Part shown: positions 1 to 8,676 of the stretch, piece after piece | Layout of the letters: each line of letters starts with the position of its first letter | How positions within the stretch are numbered: the first letter of the stretch is position 1 | Assembly: GCF_019597925.1 (NCBI RefSeq) | Contig: NZ_CP080442.1 | Location: 1,716,001 to 1,780,000, forward strand | Reading direction: 5' to 3' | Length of the DNA stretch: 64,000 nucleotides | Source: [Clostridium] scindens | GTDB taxonomy: Bacteria; Bacillota; Clostridia; Lachnospirales; Lachnospiraceae | Notes under the pieces: generated by a model | Databases searched by the model: none | What the model was told of the DNA's origin: nothing | Seen by the model: the letters and a program-made list of their open reading frames with translations, nothing else | Program-made: the position numbers and the translations under genes

Positions 1-1634
1 AGCATCTCCTTTGGAGAGACGTTGACGGACAGATGGATGTCGTCTTTTAAGTACGAATCCATCAACTGCGCATCCTTACAGGCCCTGTTCAGAAGATAGT
101 AGCTGAGTTCATTGAGGAAGCCATCTTCATATGCCAGGGCGATCGCCAGGGGAGGAGCAATATAGCCGGCAAACGGATGCTTCCAGCGCATCAGCGCTTC
201 AGCCCCATGCAGCGTATCCTGCGCGGTAATCTGAGGCTGGTAGAATAACTGTATCTGCCCGCGCCGCATGGCGTTATGCAGATCCATGGCAAGGGTCTTG
301 GCGTAATGGCTGGTGGAAGATTCCCGGTTTAAAAAGCGCGGGATATGCCCATTCTTTTCTCCAGCTGCCATATCCCTTTCCATCTGCCAGATGGCCTCCT
401 TAAACAGGCTGGTCTCTTTTAACTCCCCACGCCGGATAAAAGGCATGTAGATCAGCACGCCGACAAAGATGTTGAAAATCTGCAAAAGGCTGCCCGCAAC
501 GGAGCCGGTAGCTTTATAACCGCTGACAATGATGGGGACGGTCCAGTCCACCGACTGGGTGACCACTGGCACAAGTCCTGTCCAAGTGGCAAACGTGCTG
601 ATTAAAGTCAGTACGACCGGAGCCAGGATAAATGGAACGAGCATAGTAAAATTAAAAATAATAGGAAATCCAAATACAGCGATCTCGCTGATATTAAATA
701 AAGCGGAAGGCAATGCCACATAGGCAATCTTGCGGTTGTGGCTTTTTTTGGAAGCAAGGCACAGCGCGATGACGAAACTCAATGCGCAGCCGCAGCCGCC
801 CAGGAATACAAAAGTATCCAAAAATGTCTTTGAGAATATTTCCGTGGGAATCTTGCCAGAATTTACAAGCGCCTGATTAATATCTATGTTGTGCTCGAAT
901 AGGCTGCGAGATACAGCTTCCAGCGTATTGGTTCCATGAATGCCAAGAAACCAGAGGGCATGGGTAAGGATCACATAGAGCAGGATGCCGAAAATATTAC
1001 CGCTGATTCCGTCGAAAAGTCTCAGGAACAGATAGGAGCCAAAGTTTACGATATTATTTCCGCCGCCCCAAAGGCGTAGAAGGTAGCCAATCACCGCGAA
1101 GAATACGATAACGGCGATCACAGGAAAAAGGCTCTGTATGGAAATGTTGAACAGGTACTCCGCGCCAGTCGTATGCAGCCTTTCAAAACGGCTTCCGATA
1201 CGCAGGGAATACTGAAACAGTATGCAGGAGAGCAGAGTGATGCACATAGCGGTAAACACCCATTCTGCGTCAAAGATATAGTCCGGCTGATCCATTATGC
1301 CGCCGCAGAAGGCCAGATAAGAACTTATAGCGACCAGAGGGTACAGCATGAACGTGTCCGTCTCGGCAAGGAGGCCATAGGACAGGCTGATGGTTATAAT
1401 AAGCACCAGGGCAAGAGAGCCAAGGCTGATGGAGTATACCGTAGTTAAAATATCGGTCAAAGCGCCATTCATCCATGCTTCCAGATAACGCTGGTATGTA
1501 TCGCTTGGAAAGTTAAGAAAGAGCAGGGCAAAGGAACCCATAATAAGAAATGGGATTGCAAGCGTCAGCCCGCGCCGTATAGACTGGGCATAAATAGATT
1601 TTTGAAAACGGCTGATGTAGTTATGGGGATTCAT
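1..1634 (-). CDS. PTS EIIC-like membrane domain fused to an EAL domain (C-terminus cut by window edge)
   Basis: The first 544 codons are present; the 3' end lies outside the window. Residues about 1-400 are a hydrophobic, multi-pass domain with lactose/cellobiose EIIC features: a GIHG motif, a GGCGCALSF stretch and a FNISEIAVFGFPI segment at the place of the usual NEP..FG.PI sugar-site motif. From about residue 450 an EAL domain begins (FYQPQI, AEALMRW with Glu479, SVNVSP), the c-di-GMP phosphodiesterase fold. The start is ATG after AAGGAG at 5 bases. EIIA and EIIB domains are absent from the part seen. The family is known in Clostridia; sugar-controlled c-di-GMP turnover is my inference. It is divergent from the hybrid kinase. 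Confidence 0.85.
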   Translation of the reverse strand, partial: MNPHNYISRFQKSIYAQSIRRGLTLAIPFLIMGSFALLFLNFPSDTYQRYLEAWMNGALTDILTTVYSISLGSLALVLIITISLSYGLLAETDTFMLYPLVAISSYLAFCGGIMDQPDYIFDAEWVFTAMCITLLSCILFQYSLRIGSRFERLHTTGAEYLFNISIQSLFPVIAVIVFFAVIGYLLRLWGGGNNIVNFGSYLFLRLFDGISGNIFGILLYVILTHALWFLGIHGTNTLEAVSRSLFEHNIDINQALVNSGKIPTEIFSKTFLDTFVFLGGCGCALSFVIALCLASKKSHNRKIAYVALPSALFNISEIAVFGFPIIFNFTMLVPFILAPVVLTLISTFATWTGLVPVVTQSVDWTVPIIVSGYKATGSVAGSLLQIFNIFVGVLIYMPFIRRGELKETSLFKEAIWQMERDMAAGEKNGHIPRFLNRESSTSHYAKTLAMDLHNAMRRGQIQLFYQPQITAQDTLHGAEALMRWKHPFAGYIAPPLAIALAYEDGFLNELSYYLLNRACKDAQLMDSYLKDDIHLSVNVSPKEM

Positions 1635-1670
1635 GACTGCTCCTTATAATAAGAAGAATTCTTTTATTTC

Positions 1671-1699
1671 ATTATATCCTTTGTTTTTCAGTTGCACAA
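1671..1699 (-). promoter_or_regulatory. Promoter of the EIIC-EAL gene
   Basis: Read on the minus strand, TTGTGC (1699-1694) is followed after 17 bases by a perfect TATAAT (1676-1671), 37 bases before the start codon. It lies back to back with the promoter of the hybrid kinase. Confidence 0.7.
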
Positions 1700-1715
1700 C
1701 ATGTTTCTTAGTTTA

Positions 1716-1744
1716 TTGAGTTTTAAGGCCAAATCCGATATAAT
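1716..1744 (+). promoter_or_regulatory. Promoter of the hybrid histidine kinase
   Basis: TTGAGT (1716-1721), a 17-base spacer and TATAAT (1739-1744) form a near-consensus vegetative promoter. Transcription would begin near 1751, which rules out the upstream in-frame ATG codons at 1692 and 1743 and supports the start at 1785. Confidence 0.75.
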
Positions 1745-1784
1745 GGAACTAATAATTGCTGGCCAGGCGGAAAAGAGGCAAAAG

Positions 1785-4187
1785 ATGAAAAAAGAGAATC
1801 TTGCTACGGTTCTGGACTCATTGTCAGAACTGTATATTTATATTATCGAACAGGAAACTCATAGATTGCTGTATTTTAACCAGCGCGTGAAAGAGGCTAG
1901 CCCGGATGTAAAAGTCGGAGCATGCTGTAGCGAGTTATGGCATGAAAACTGCGAGGATTGTCCTTTGCTGAGTATGGGAGATCAGGATTATAGCCATGTC
2001 ATCCATTATAACACGCCTTTTGGCAGGGTGGTGGACATCATTGCCAATAAGACGGTGTGGGATGGAATACCCGCTTATGTGATCACGATTACGCCCCATA
2101 AATTAAACTTTGAAGAGACTCATGCGATAGAAGAGATTGAAAACATGTACTCTAAGAGCCTGGTTACTGTTTTTAAGGAATGTATTATTGCAAACTTGTC
2201 TCAGGACTATTATGTAAACTGCCAAAGCGATATGCAGTGGACGAATATTCCCAAGCAGGGACAGTTTGGAAGGGAGAATCGTATCTACGCCAGCAAGACG
2301 ATCCACCCGGATGACTTGGAACTTTTCAATGCCTTTTTTTCAAGAGAGGCAATGCTGCGGCTATTCACAGAAGAAAATAAGAGACAGATATCCAAAAAAA
2401 TAAGGCGCATGGTAGATGACGGAACTTACCACATGGTAGAATTCACTGCCACGCGCATTGAAGATAAACAGGAAGACTGCTGGTGCGTCCTGGTATTTAC
2501 GGACATCCATGAAGAATACCTTCATGAGATGGAGCGAAACGTAGAGATGAGCCAGCTGGCCACTGCCGCGAAGGAAGCCTACGAGATGCTGATCGCAGCG
2601 AATCTGACGAAGAATTCATACTATATGATGGAGTATGACCGGTTCAAGACCAAAAAGGCGCCGGAGGCAGGAAATTTTGACGACTTGATGCAGGTTGGCG
2701 CTTCTACCATGGATCCGGATTACAGGCAGCCGTTTCTGGATAGATTCTCCAGGCCGTCGATTCTGGAGGCGTTTGAAAGAGGCGAGCGGCATATTGTCAT
2801 GGAGGTCCGCCAGTTAGGCGATGATGGGGAATATCACTGGAATTCCGTACAAGTAGTCCGGGTGGAAAGTCCTTATACGGATGATATCCTTGAAATTACG
2901 CTGACTAAGAATATTGATGAGGAAAGAAGGCAGCAGGAAGAATATCTGGAGAAAGAGCGGGCGGCAAAGAAACTTCTGAAAGAAGCCTTGCAGAAGGCAA
3001 AAGCGGCAAGCGAGGCGAAAAGCGATTTCCTTTCTAAGATGAGCCATGATATCCGAACCCCGCTGAACGCGATCATGGGCATGACGACGCTTGCAAAGGC
3101 GCACATTGCGGAGCCGGAGAAGATCGAAGGGTACCTTAAGAACATTGAAGCATCCAGCTCGCACCTGCTGGGACTGATCAACGACGTGCTGGATGTAAGC
3201 CGGATTGAAAGCGGAAAGACGGAGCCTCAGGAACAGGAATTCGAACTGGAAGATATGGTTGAAAGCGTGACAGCCATGCTTAGGACGGTTCTGGGAAAAA
3301 GGCGGCAGCAGTTGTCCGTGGAGATTGAAGATGGGATTCATATGTCGGTGGTAGGAGACCAGCAGAGAATCCGCCAGATACTCGTCAATCTGCTGGATAA
3401 TGCGTCCAAATATACAAAAGAAGGCGGAAGCATCCGGCTGTCCCTGGAGGAATTAAAGAAGGATCAGAGGGATGTGGGGACTTACCAGTTTACGGTGGAA
3501 GATGATGGTATTGGAATATGTCCGGAAGATATTGCACGTATCTTCGAGCCTTTCTGCAGAGTCGCCGACAGCAGGATCAGCAAGGAGCCTGGAACAGGAC
3601 TTGGACTTACGATCGTCCAGAACCTGGTCCAGATGATGAATGGGGAGATACGGGTGGCAAGCGAGCCTGGCAAAGGCAGCCGATTCACCGTGATCCTTTA
3701 CCTGACAAAAAGCAGCGGGAAGCATAAGGCACAGACTTCGGTAAAGATCGAGCCGGATGAAGCATTTGCGGGCATGAAGGTCCTGCTGGTAGATGACAAT
3801 GAGTTGAACCAGGTGATCGCGAAGGAGATGCTGGAGATGCTGGGAGCCGAGGTAGAAGTGGCAGTAAATGGACAGCAGGCCGTCGAGATGATCGAGAGGA
3901 ATCCGGAGTTTTATTATGAACTGGTATTTATGGATATACAGATGCCGGACATGGATGGCTATGAGGCGACGAGACGAATCCGAAGGCTCGGCAAGGAAGG
4001 GATTGACGAACTGCCGATTATCGCCCTGACGGCGGATGCATTCTTGGAGGATGTAAAGAAATGCCAGAAGGCTGGGATGAACGGCCATATATCCAAGCCA
4101 GTTTCCCTGGACAAATTTAAGGAAATTCTAAGTTATGGAATTCACTGGGAAGAGAAGAACAAGCGAAAAAAGCGGCAGCCGGTATAA
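1785..4187 (+). CDS. Hybrid sensor histidine kinase with C-terminal receiver domain
   Basis: An 800-residue protein. The N-terminal ~400 residues look like PAS-type sensory modules without obvious membrane segments, followed by a short coiled coil. The HisKA motif [15 protein letters not shown] carries the phospho-acceptor His421; the HATPase domain has the N box ([10 protein letters not shown]) and the G boxes (DDGIGI, GTGLGL). A receiver domain follows with phospho-acceptor Asp717 in [11 protein letters not shown]. There is no DNA-binding output domain, so the phosphate must pass to another protein or act by interaction. The start was chosen because GAGG lies 6 bases upstream and a promoter overlaps the earlier ATGs. 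The signal sensed is unknown; the divergent EAL protein may be a functional partner. Confidence 0.9.
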   Translation: MKKENLATVLDSLSELYIYIIEQETHRLLYFNQRVKEASPDVKVGACCSELWHENCEDCPLLSMGDQDYSHVIHYNTPFGRVVDIIANKTVWDGIPAYVITITPHKLNFEETHAIEEIENMYSKSLVTVFKECIIANLSQDYYVNCQSDMQWTNIPKQGQFGRENRIYASKTIHPDDLELFNAFFSREAMLRLFTEENKRQISKKIRRMVDDGTYHMVEFTATRIEDKQEDCWCVLVFTDIHEEYLHEMERNVEMSQLATAAKEAYEMLIAANLTKNSYYMMEYDRFKTKKAPEAGNFDDLMQVGASTMDPDYRQPFLDRFSRPSILEAFERGERHIVMEVRQLGDDGEYHWNSVQVVRVESPYTDDILEITLTKNIDEERRQQEEYLEKERAAKKLLKEALQKAKAASEAKSDFLSKMSHDIRTPLNAIMGMTTLAKAHIAEPEKIEGYLKNIEASSSHLLGLINDVLDVSRIESGKTEPQEQEFELEDMVESVTAMLRTVLGKRRQQLSVEIEDGIHMSVVGDQQRIRQILVNLLDNASKYTKEGGSIRLSLEELKKDQRDVGTYQFTVEDDGIGICPEDIARIFEPFCRVADSRISKEPGTGLGLTIVQNLVQMMNGEIRVASEPGKGSRFTVILYLTKSSGKHKAQTSVKIEPDEAFAGMKVLLVDDNELNQVIAKEMLEMLGAEVEVAVNGQQAVEMIERNPEFYYELVFMDIQMPDMDGYEATRRIRRLGKEGIDELPIIALTADAFLEDVKKCQKAGMNGHISKPVSLDKFKEILSYGIHWEEKNKRKKRQPV

Positions 4188-4238
4188 ATGTGCCGAGGGA
4201 TCAGCCGGATTTTCGCACATTTTTGGACAGAAGTGATA

Positions 4239-4267
4239 TTGCAATTGATTCCTGCATTCTATATAAT
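4239..4267 (+). promoter_or_regulatory. Promoter of the MATE transporter gene
   Basis: TTGCAA (4239-4244), a 17-base spacer and TATAAT (4262-4267). It lies in the 153-base gap after the kinase gene and gives the transporter its own transcript, starting near 4274. Confidence 0.7.
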
Positions 4268-4286
4268 AGAAAAAGTTTTAAATGGC

Positions 4287-4317
4287 AAAGACCCTGATGA
4301 CTGTCGGGGTCTTTTAC
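4287..4317 (+). terminator. Hairpin with T-run in the MATE gene leader
   Basis: An 8-bp stem (AAAGACCC at 4287-4294 with GGGTCTTT at 4307-4314), followed by a short run of T. It could terminate kinase transcripts, but it also lies downstream of the promoter at 4239-4267 and so inside the transporter's own leader, where it could act as an attenuator. Confidence 0.55.
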
Positions 4318-4340
4318 ACGTTCGGGCAGGAGGCAGAGAG

Positions 4341-5684
4341 ATGAACAAGGAAATGACAGCGGGAAAGCCGGGAAAAATGATACTGAATTTTACGATTCCT
4401 ATTTTTATCGGAAATATATTCCAGCAGCTCTACAGCATGGCAGATACGGTGATCGTAGGAAAATTCGTAGGAAATGAGGCTCTGGCAGCCGTGGGCGCAT
4501 GTGGGACGCTGATGTTCCTGATCATCGGATTCCTGCTTGGCCTTACAGCCGGATTTACGGTGATAACGGCGCAGCACTATGGGGCGGGGAACCTGCAGGC
4601 CATGCGCCAGTCCGTGGCATCGGGGGCGATTCTGTCCGCGGCGGTATCCCTGATTCTTACCATTCTCAGTATGGCGATGATGAAGGACATCCTGCGCTGG
4701 ATGCATACGCCAGCGGATATGTATGGCCAGGCATATGGGTATATTATGGTCATCTGCGGCGGAATTGCCGCCCAGACATTATATAACCTTCTGGCCAGCA
4801 TCCTAAGGGCTCTTGGGGACAGCCGGCGCCCTTTGTATTTCTTGATCCTGGCAGCGCTTTTAAACATCGTGCTGGACCTTTTGCTCATTATCAAGTTCCG
4901 GATGGGCGCAGCCGGAGCGGCATATGCGACCGTCATATCCCAGGGCGTATCCGGGCTTTTGTGCCTGCTCTACATTATACGGAAGGTTCCTGAACTGCAT
5001 CTTGGAAAAGAAGACTGGAAGATGAACTGGGATCTTGCAAAGTGGCAGATGAAGATTGGATTTCCTATGGCTTTCCAGTTCTCCATAACGGCAATCGGAA
5101 CCATTGTGGTCCAGTCTGCCCTGAATATGCTGGGATCGGTAGCTGTTGCCGGATTCTCGGCTGCCAGCAAGATCGAGCAGGTGGTTACCCAGGCTTATGT
5201 GGCCCTTGGGACAGCCATGGCGACCTATTGTGCCCAGAACGTAGGAGCAGGCCGGATTGACCGTATACGCAAGGGATTCCGAAGCGCTGCCTGGATGGGT
5301 GCCGTCTATGCTGTGGCCACAGGAATCCTGATCTTCTTCTTTGGGAAATATATGACAGCCCTGTTTGTATCCCATAATGTGGGCAGGATCATGGAATATG
5401 TGGATATCTATCTGAAGTGCGTTGGCATCTCCTTTATCCCGCTGGCCGTTGTCAACCTGTATCGGAATGGGATACAGGGGATGGGATACGGCCTTCTTCC
5501 GATGACAGCGGGCATTGCGGAACTGATAGGGAGAAGCGGGGCGGCCCTTGCAGCCTCCCATTTTGGCAGCTATGCAGGCATCTGCCTGGCAAGCCCGGCT
5601 GCCTGGGTCCTGGCTGGAACGCTTCTGATCTGGATGTATGCCCGGATAATGAAGCAGTATAAATTAAAGGGAATGCTAAAGTAG
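4341..5684 (+). CDS. MATE family multidrug/sodium efflux protein
   Basis: A 447-residue, highly hydrophobic protein with about 12 membrane segments, the usual size for the MATE family. The start MNKEMTAGKPGKMILNFTIP, the FQQLYSMADTVIVGKF segment and the internal repeat after residue ~230 (WQMKIGFPMAFQFSI) are typical. It probably exports cationic compounds using a Na+ or H+ gradient; the substrate cannot be told. The ATG at 4341 follows CAGGAGG; longer in-frame extensions run back through the promoter and leader hairpin and are not credible. Confidence 0.9.
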   Translation: MNKEMTAGKPGKMILNFTIPIFIGNIFQQLYSMADTVIVGKFVGNEALAAVGACGTLMFLIIGFLLGLTAGFTVITAQHYGAGNLQAMRQSVASGAILSAAVSLILTILSMAMMKDILRWMHTPADMYGQAYGYIMVICGGIAAQTLYNLLASILRALGDSRRPLYFLILAALLNIVLDLLLIIKFRMGAAGAAYATVISQGVSGLLCLLYIIRKVPELHLGKEDWKMNWDLAKWQMKIGFPMAFQFSITAIGTIVVQSALNMLGSVAVAGFSAASKIEQVVTQAYVALGTAMATYCAQNVGAGRIDRIRKGFRSAAWMGAVYAVATGILIFFFGKYMTALFVSHNVGRIMEYVDIYLKCVGISFIPLAVVNLYRNGIQGMGYGLLPMTAGIAELIGRSGAALAASHFGSYAGICLASPAAWVLAGTLLIWMYARIMKQYKLKGMLK

Positions 5685-5697
5685 CATATTCCCTTTT
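5666..5697 (+). terminator. Terminator of the MATE gene
   Basis: AAAGGGAATGCTA pairs with TAGCATATTCCCTTT and is followed by T residues. The left arm overlaps the last codons of the transporter gene. Confidence 0.75.
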
Positions 5698-5708
5698 TCA
5701 AATTCCTA

Positions 5709-5717
5709 TGCTATACT
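5709..5717 (+). promoter_or_regulatory. Possible extended -10 promoter of the pyrH operon
   Basis: TGCTATACT is an extended -10 element 54 bases before pyrH. There is no clear -35 hexamer at 16-18 bases, so the call rests on the -10 alone and on the terminator just upstream. Confidence 0.35.
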
Positions 5718-5770
5718 TTACTGTAAGTATGCGAAGGCATAAAGATAACAGAAGTAAGGAGCTTAAACTT

Positions 5771-6469
5771 ATGAAAAGAGTACTATTAAAACTCAGCGGA
5801 GAAGCTCTCGCGGGGGAGAAGAAGACCGGATTTGACGAGGCCACCTGCATGGGAGTCGCCAGACAAGTGAAGCAGCTGGTGGATGATGGAATCCAGGTAG
5901 CGATCGTAACAGGAGGAGGAAACTTCTGGAGAGGGCGTACCAGCGAGACCATTGACCGTGTAAAGGCGGATCAGATCGGAATGCTTGCCACAGTCATGAA
6001 CTGTATCTATGTATCTGATATTTTCCGCTATGCGGGGATGAAGACAGAGGTATTTACGCCTTTCGTATGTGGCGCGTTTACCACCTTGTTCTCGAAAGAT
6101 GCGGCTGTGGAGGCTTTAAATGAAGGAAAGGTCATCTTTTTTGCAGGAGGGACCGGGCATCCTTATTTTTCTACCGATACAGGAGCTGTGCTCCGCGCCA
6201 TCGAGATTGAGGCGGATGCGATGCTGCTTGCGAAAGCCATTGATGGGATCTATGACAGCGATCCGAAGGTAAATCCGCAGGCGAAGAAATATGACGAGAT
6301 ATCGATCCAGGAGATCATAGATAAGAAACTGATGGCGGTTGACCTTACGGCATCCATCATGTGCCTGGAGAACAAGATGCCTATGCTTGTATTCGGGCTG
6401 AACGAAGAGAACAGTATTGTGGAGACGATGACAGGAACCTTTACAGGAACGAAAGTAACTGTATCATAA
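5771..6469 (+). CDS. pyrH: UMP kinase
   Basis: A 232-residue cytosolic amino-acid-kinase-fold enzyme that converts UMP to UDP with ATP. Recognisable are the N-terminal LKLSGEAL phosphate loop, the TGGGNFWRGR segment and the nucleotide-binding AIDGIYDSDPK region. ATG 5771 is preferred over an upstream in-frame ATG because AAGGAG lies at the right distance and the protein start MKRVLLKLSGEAL fits the family. It leads the common Firmicutes cluster pyrH-frr, 19 bases before frr. Confidence 0.97.
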   Translation: MKRVLLKLSGEALAGEKKTGFDEATCMGVARQVKQLVDDGIQVAIVTGGGNFWRGRTSETIDRVKADQIGMLATVMNCIYVSDIFRYAGMKTEVFTPFVCGAFTTLFSKDAAVEALNEGKVIFFAGGTGHPYFSTDTGAVLRAIEIEADAMLLAKAIDGIYDSDPKVNPQAKKYDEISIQEIIDKKLMAVDLTASIMCLENKMPMLVFGLNEENSIVETMTGTFTGTKVTVS

Positions 6470-6488
6470 TAAGAGAGGAGAAGTAATT

Positions 6489-7040
6489 ATGAATGAGAGA
6501 CTACAGGTATATGAAGACAAGATGAAGAAGACGATGGCAAGCCTTGAAAGCGACCTTGCAACAATCCGTGCGGGACGCGCCAATCCCAACGTACTGAATA
6601 AGATTATGGTAGATTATTACGGGACTCCGACTCCGATCCAGCAGGTGGGCAACGTATCCGTGCCGGAGCCGCGCATGATTCTTATCCAGCCATGGGAGAA
6701 ATCGATGGTAAAGGCAATCGAGAAGGCCATCCAGACTTCCGAGCTGGGCATCAATCCGACCAACGATGGATCCGCCATCCGGCTCGTGTTCCCGGAACTG
6801 ACGGAAGAACGAAGAAAAGAACTGGTAAAGGATGTTAAGAAGAAGGGCGAGGGCGCCAAAGTGGCAATCCGCAATATCCGCCGTGACGGCAACGACGCGT
6901 TGAAGAAGCTGAAAGGATCAGAAGTGTCCGAGGATGAGATCAAGGATATGGAAGAGGAACTCCAGAAAGTAACGGACAAGTTCGTCAAAAAAGTAGACGA
7001 GGCAGTGGAGGCCAAATCCAAAGAAGTAATGACGGTTTAA
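6489..7040 (+). CDS. frr: Ribosome recycling factor
   Basis: A 183-residue protein, of standard length, that works with EF-G to split ribosomes after termination. The ATIRAGRANPNVLNKIMVDYYG segment of the family is clear, as are the long flanking helices rich in Lys and Glu. It directly follows pyrH, as in most Firmicutes. Confidence 0.97.
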   Translation: MNERLQVYEDKMKKTMASLESDLATIRAGRANPNVLNKIMVDYYGTPTPIQQVGNVSVPEPRMILIQPWEKSMVKAIEKAIQTSELGINPTNDGSAIRLVFPELTEERRKELVKDVKKKGEGAKVAIRNIRRDGNDALKKLKGSEVSEDEIKDMEEELQKVTDKFVKKVDEAVEAKSKEVMTV

Positions 7041-7047
7041 TGAGGAT

Positions 7048-7082
7048 GGGGACAGGCCCAAAGTACACTGGGGCCTGTCCCC
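7048..7082. repeat. 12-bp perfect palindrome between frr and uppS
   Basis: GGGGACAGGCCC (7048-7059) and GGGCCTGTCCCC (7071-7082) are exact reverse complements around an 11-base loop. No T-run follows, so it is not a standard terminator. Related, less perfect hairpins with a GGGRCAGRCC core occur at 53778-53818 and, more loosely, 41084-41125. Confidence 0.7.
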
Positions 7083-7107
7083 CCATTCATGGAAGGAGAT
7101 CAGCCAA

Positions 7108-7830
7108 ATGAATATACCGCAGCATGTTGCGATTATATTAGATGGAAATGGGCGCTGGGCCAAGTCAAAGGGAATGCCCCGCAATTACGGCCACGCTCAG
7201 GGAAGCAAGAATGTGGAGCGCATCTGCGAGGATGCATACCGGATGGGAGTAAAGTATCTTACGGTATATGCGTTTTCCACGGAGAACTGGAGCCGTCCGC
7301 AGGATGAAGTGGACGCGCTTATGAAACTTCTCAGAAACTATATGAAGACCTGCCTAAAGACCGCAGCGAAAAATGATATGAAGGTACGGGTGCTTGGGGA
7401 CATCAGCCGTCTGGATGAGGATATCCGCAGCAGGATCCAGGAACTTACCGAGGCCACGAAGGATAATGGCGGGCTTAATTTCCAGATAGCCATCAACTAT
7501 GGAAGCAGGGATGAGATTTTAAGGGCCGTCAGAAGACTGGCGGAAGACTGCGTGGAAGGAAGGCTTGCTCCGGCACAGATTGATGAGGCGGTTTTCGAAA
7601 GTTATCTGGATACCCATGATATACCCGACCCGGATCTGCTGATTCGCACCAGCGGGGAACTGAGGCTATCCAATTATCTGCTGTGGCAGCTGGCATATAC
7701 GGAATTCTATTTTACCGATGTTCCGTGGCCGGACTTTACGAAGGAAGAACTGGCAAAGGCGATCGAGCATTACAATGCCAGGGACCGGCGGTATGGAGGA
7801 GTAAAGGAGGAACAGAAAGAAGATGTTTAA
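7108..7830 (+). CDS. uppS: Isoprenyl transferase (undecaprenyl diphosphate synthase)
   Basis: A 240-residue cis-prenyltransferase. It extends farnesyl diphosphate with isopentenyl diphosphate to make the C55 lipid carrier of cell-wall precursors. The IILDGNGRWA motif holds the catalytic Asp12; FSTENWSRP and RTSGELRLSNYLLWQ are the other family signatures. The ATG follows GGAAGGAG. The gene overlaps cdsA by 8 bases, so the two are probably translationally coupled. Confidence 0.96.
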   Translation: MNIPQHVAIILDGNGRWAKSKGMPRNYGHAQGSKNVERICEDAYRMGVKYLTVYAFSTENWSRPQDEVDALMKLLRNYMKTCLKTAAKNDMKVRVLGDISRLDEDIRSRIQELTEATKDNGGLNFQIAINYGSRDEILRAVRRLAEDCVEGRLAPAQIDEAVFESYLDTHDIPDPDLLIRTSGELRLSNYLLWQLAYTEFYFTDVPWPDFTKEELAKAIEHYNARDRRYGGVKEEQKEDV

Positions 7831-8629
7831 GACAAGGCTGTTAAGCGGCATCGTACTGGTGATCGTACTGATCGTTACGGTCGGCTATGGAGGCAATCTG
7901 CTGTTTGCCTTTTTGGGAATCATCAGCCTGATCGGGCTTACGGAGTTATACAAGGTTGTAGAAGTGCAGAAGAAGGCGCTGGGAACTGCAGGCTATTTGG
8001 CGGCAATCGTTTATTATGGGCTGCTGCTTACAGGGCATATGGAATATATGACAATGCTCTCCATCCTGTTCCTGATCCTGGTGATGGCAGTCTATGTATT
8101 TACCTTTCCCGCATACCGGGCAGAGCAGGTCATGACGGTGTTCTTTGGATTCTTCTATGTGGCAGTCATGCTTTCCTTCGTGTACCAGACCAGGATGCTG
8201 GCTGACGGAGGCGTAGTCGTATGGCTGATCTTTTTGAGTTCCTGGGGATGCGATACCTGTGCTTACTGCGTGGGAATGCTGATTGGCAAGCACAAGATGG
8301 CGCCGAGACTAAGCCCTAAGAAATCGGTGGAAGGCGGAATCGGCGGGGTGGCAGGCGCTGCTCTTTTGGGCGTATTGTTCGCGCTTGCTATGAACCAATG
8401 GGGAGGCGCGCAGGCCAATCCGCTTCATTATGCGATCATCTGCGCCGCAGGAGGCATGATATCCCAAGTGGGCGATCTGGCGGCTTCTGCAATTAAGCGC
8501 AACCACGACATTAAAGATTATGGCAAGCTGATCCCTGGCCACGGAGGAATCCTTGACCGGTTTGACAGCGTTATATTTACGGCGCCTGTCATCTATTACC
8601 TGGCGGCGCTGCTTGCCGGAAATATTTGA
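7823..8629 (+). CDS. cdsA: Phosphatidate cytidylyltransferase
   Basis: A 268-residue integral membrane enzyme with about eight hydrophobic segments. It makes CDP-diacylglycerol from phosphatidic acid and CTP. The CdsA signature near the C-terminus is present (SQVGDLAASAIKRNHDIKDYG followed by PGHGGILDRFDS). It overlaps uppS and lies 47 bases before dxr, which is the usual order in Firmicutes. Confidence 0.96.
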   Translation: MFKTRLLSGIVLVIVLIVTVGYGGNLLFAFLGIISLIGLTELYKVVEVQKKALGTAGYLAAIVYYGLLLTGHMEYMTMLSILFLILVMAVYVFTFPAYRAEQVMTVFFGFFYVAVMLSFVYQTRMLADGGVVVWLIFLSSWGCDTCAYCVGMLIGKHKMAPRLSPKKSVEGGIGGVAGAALLGVLFALAMNQWGGAQANPLHYAIICAAGGMISQVGDLAASAIKRNHDIKDYGKLIPGHGGILDRFDSVIFTAPVIYYLAALLAGNI

Positions 8630-8676
8630 TACTGACAGAGAAAGTATTGCCATATAATATCTAAGAGAGGTAATTT

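Noticed and set aside
2814..3341. Long antisense frames inside the hybrid kinase gene, and similar ones in carB and the symporter
   Set aside because: They lie opposite strong family matches and have no ribosome sites or family features of their own.
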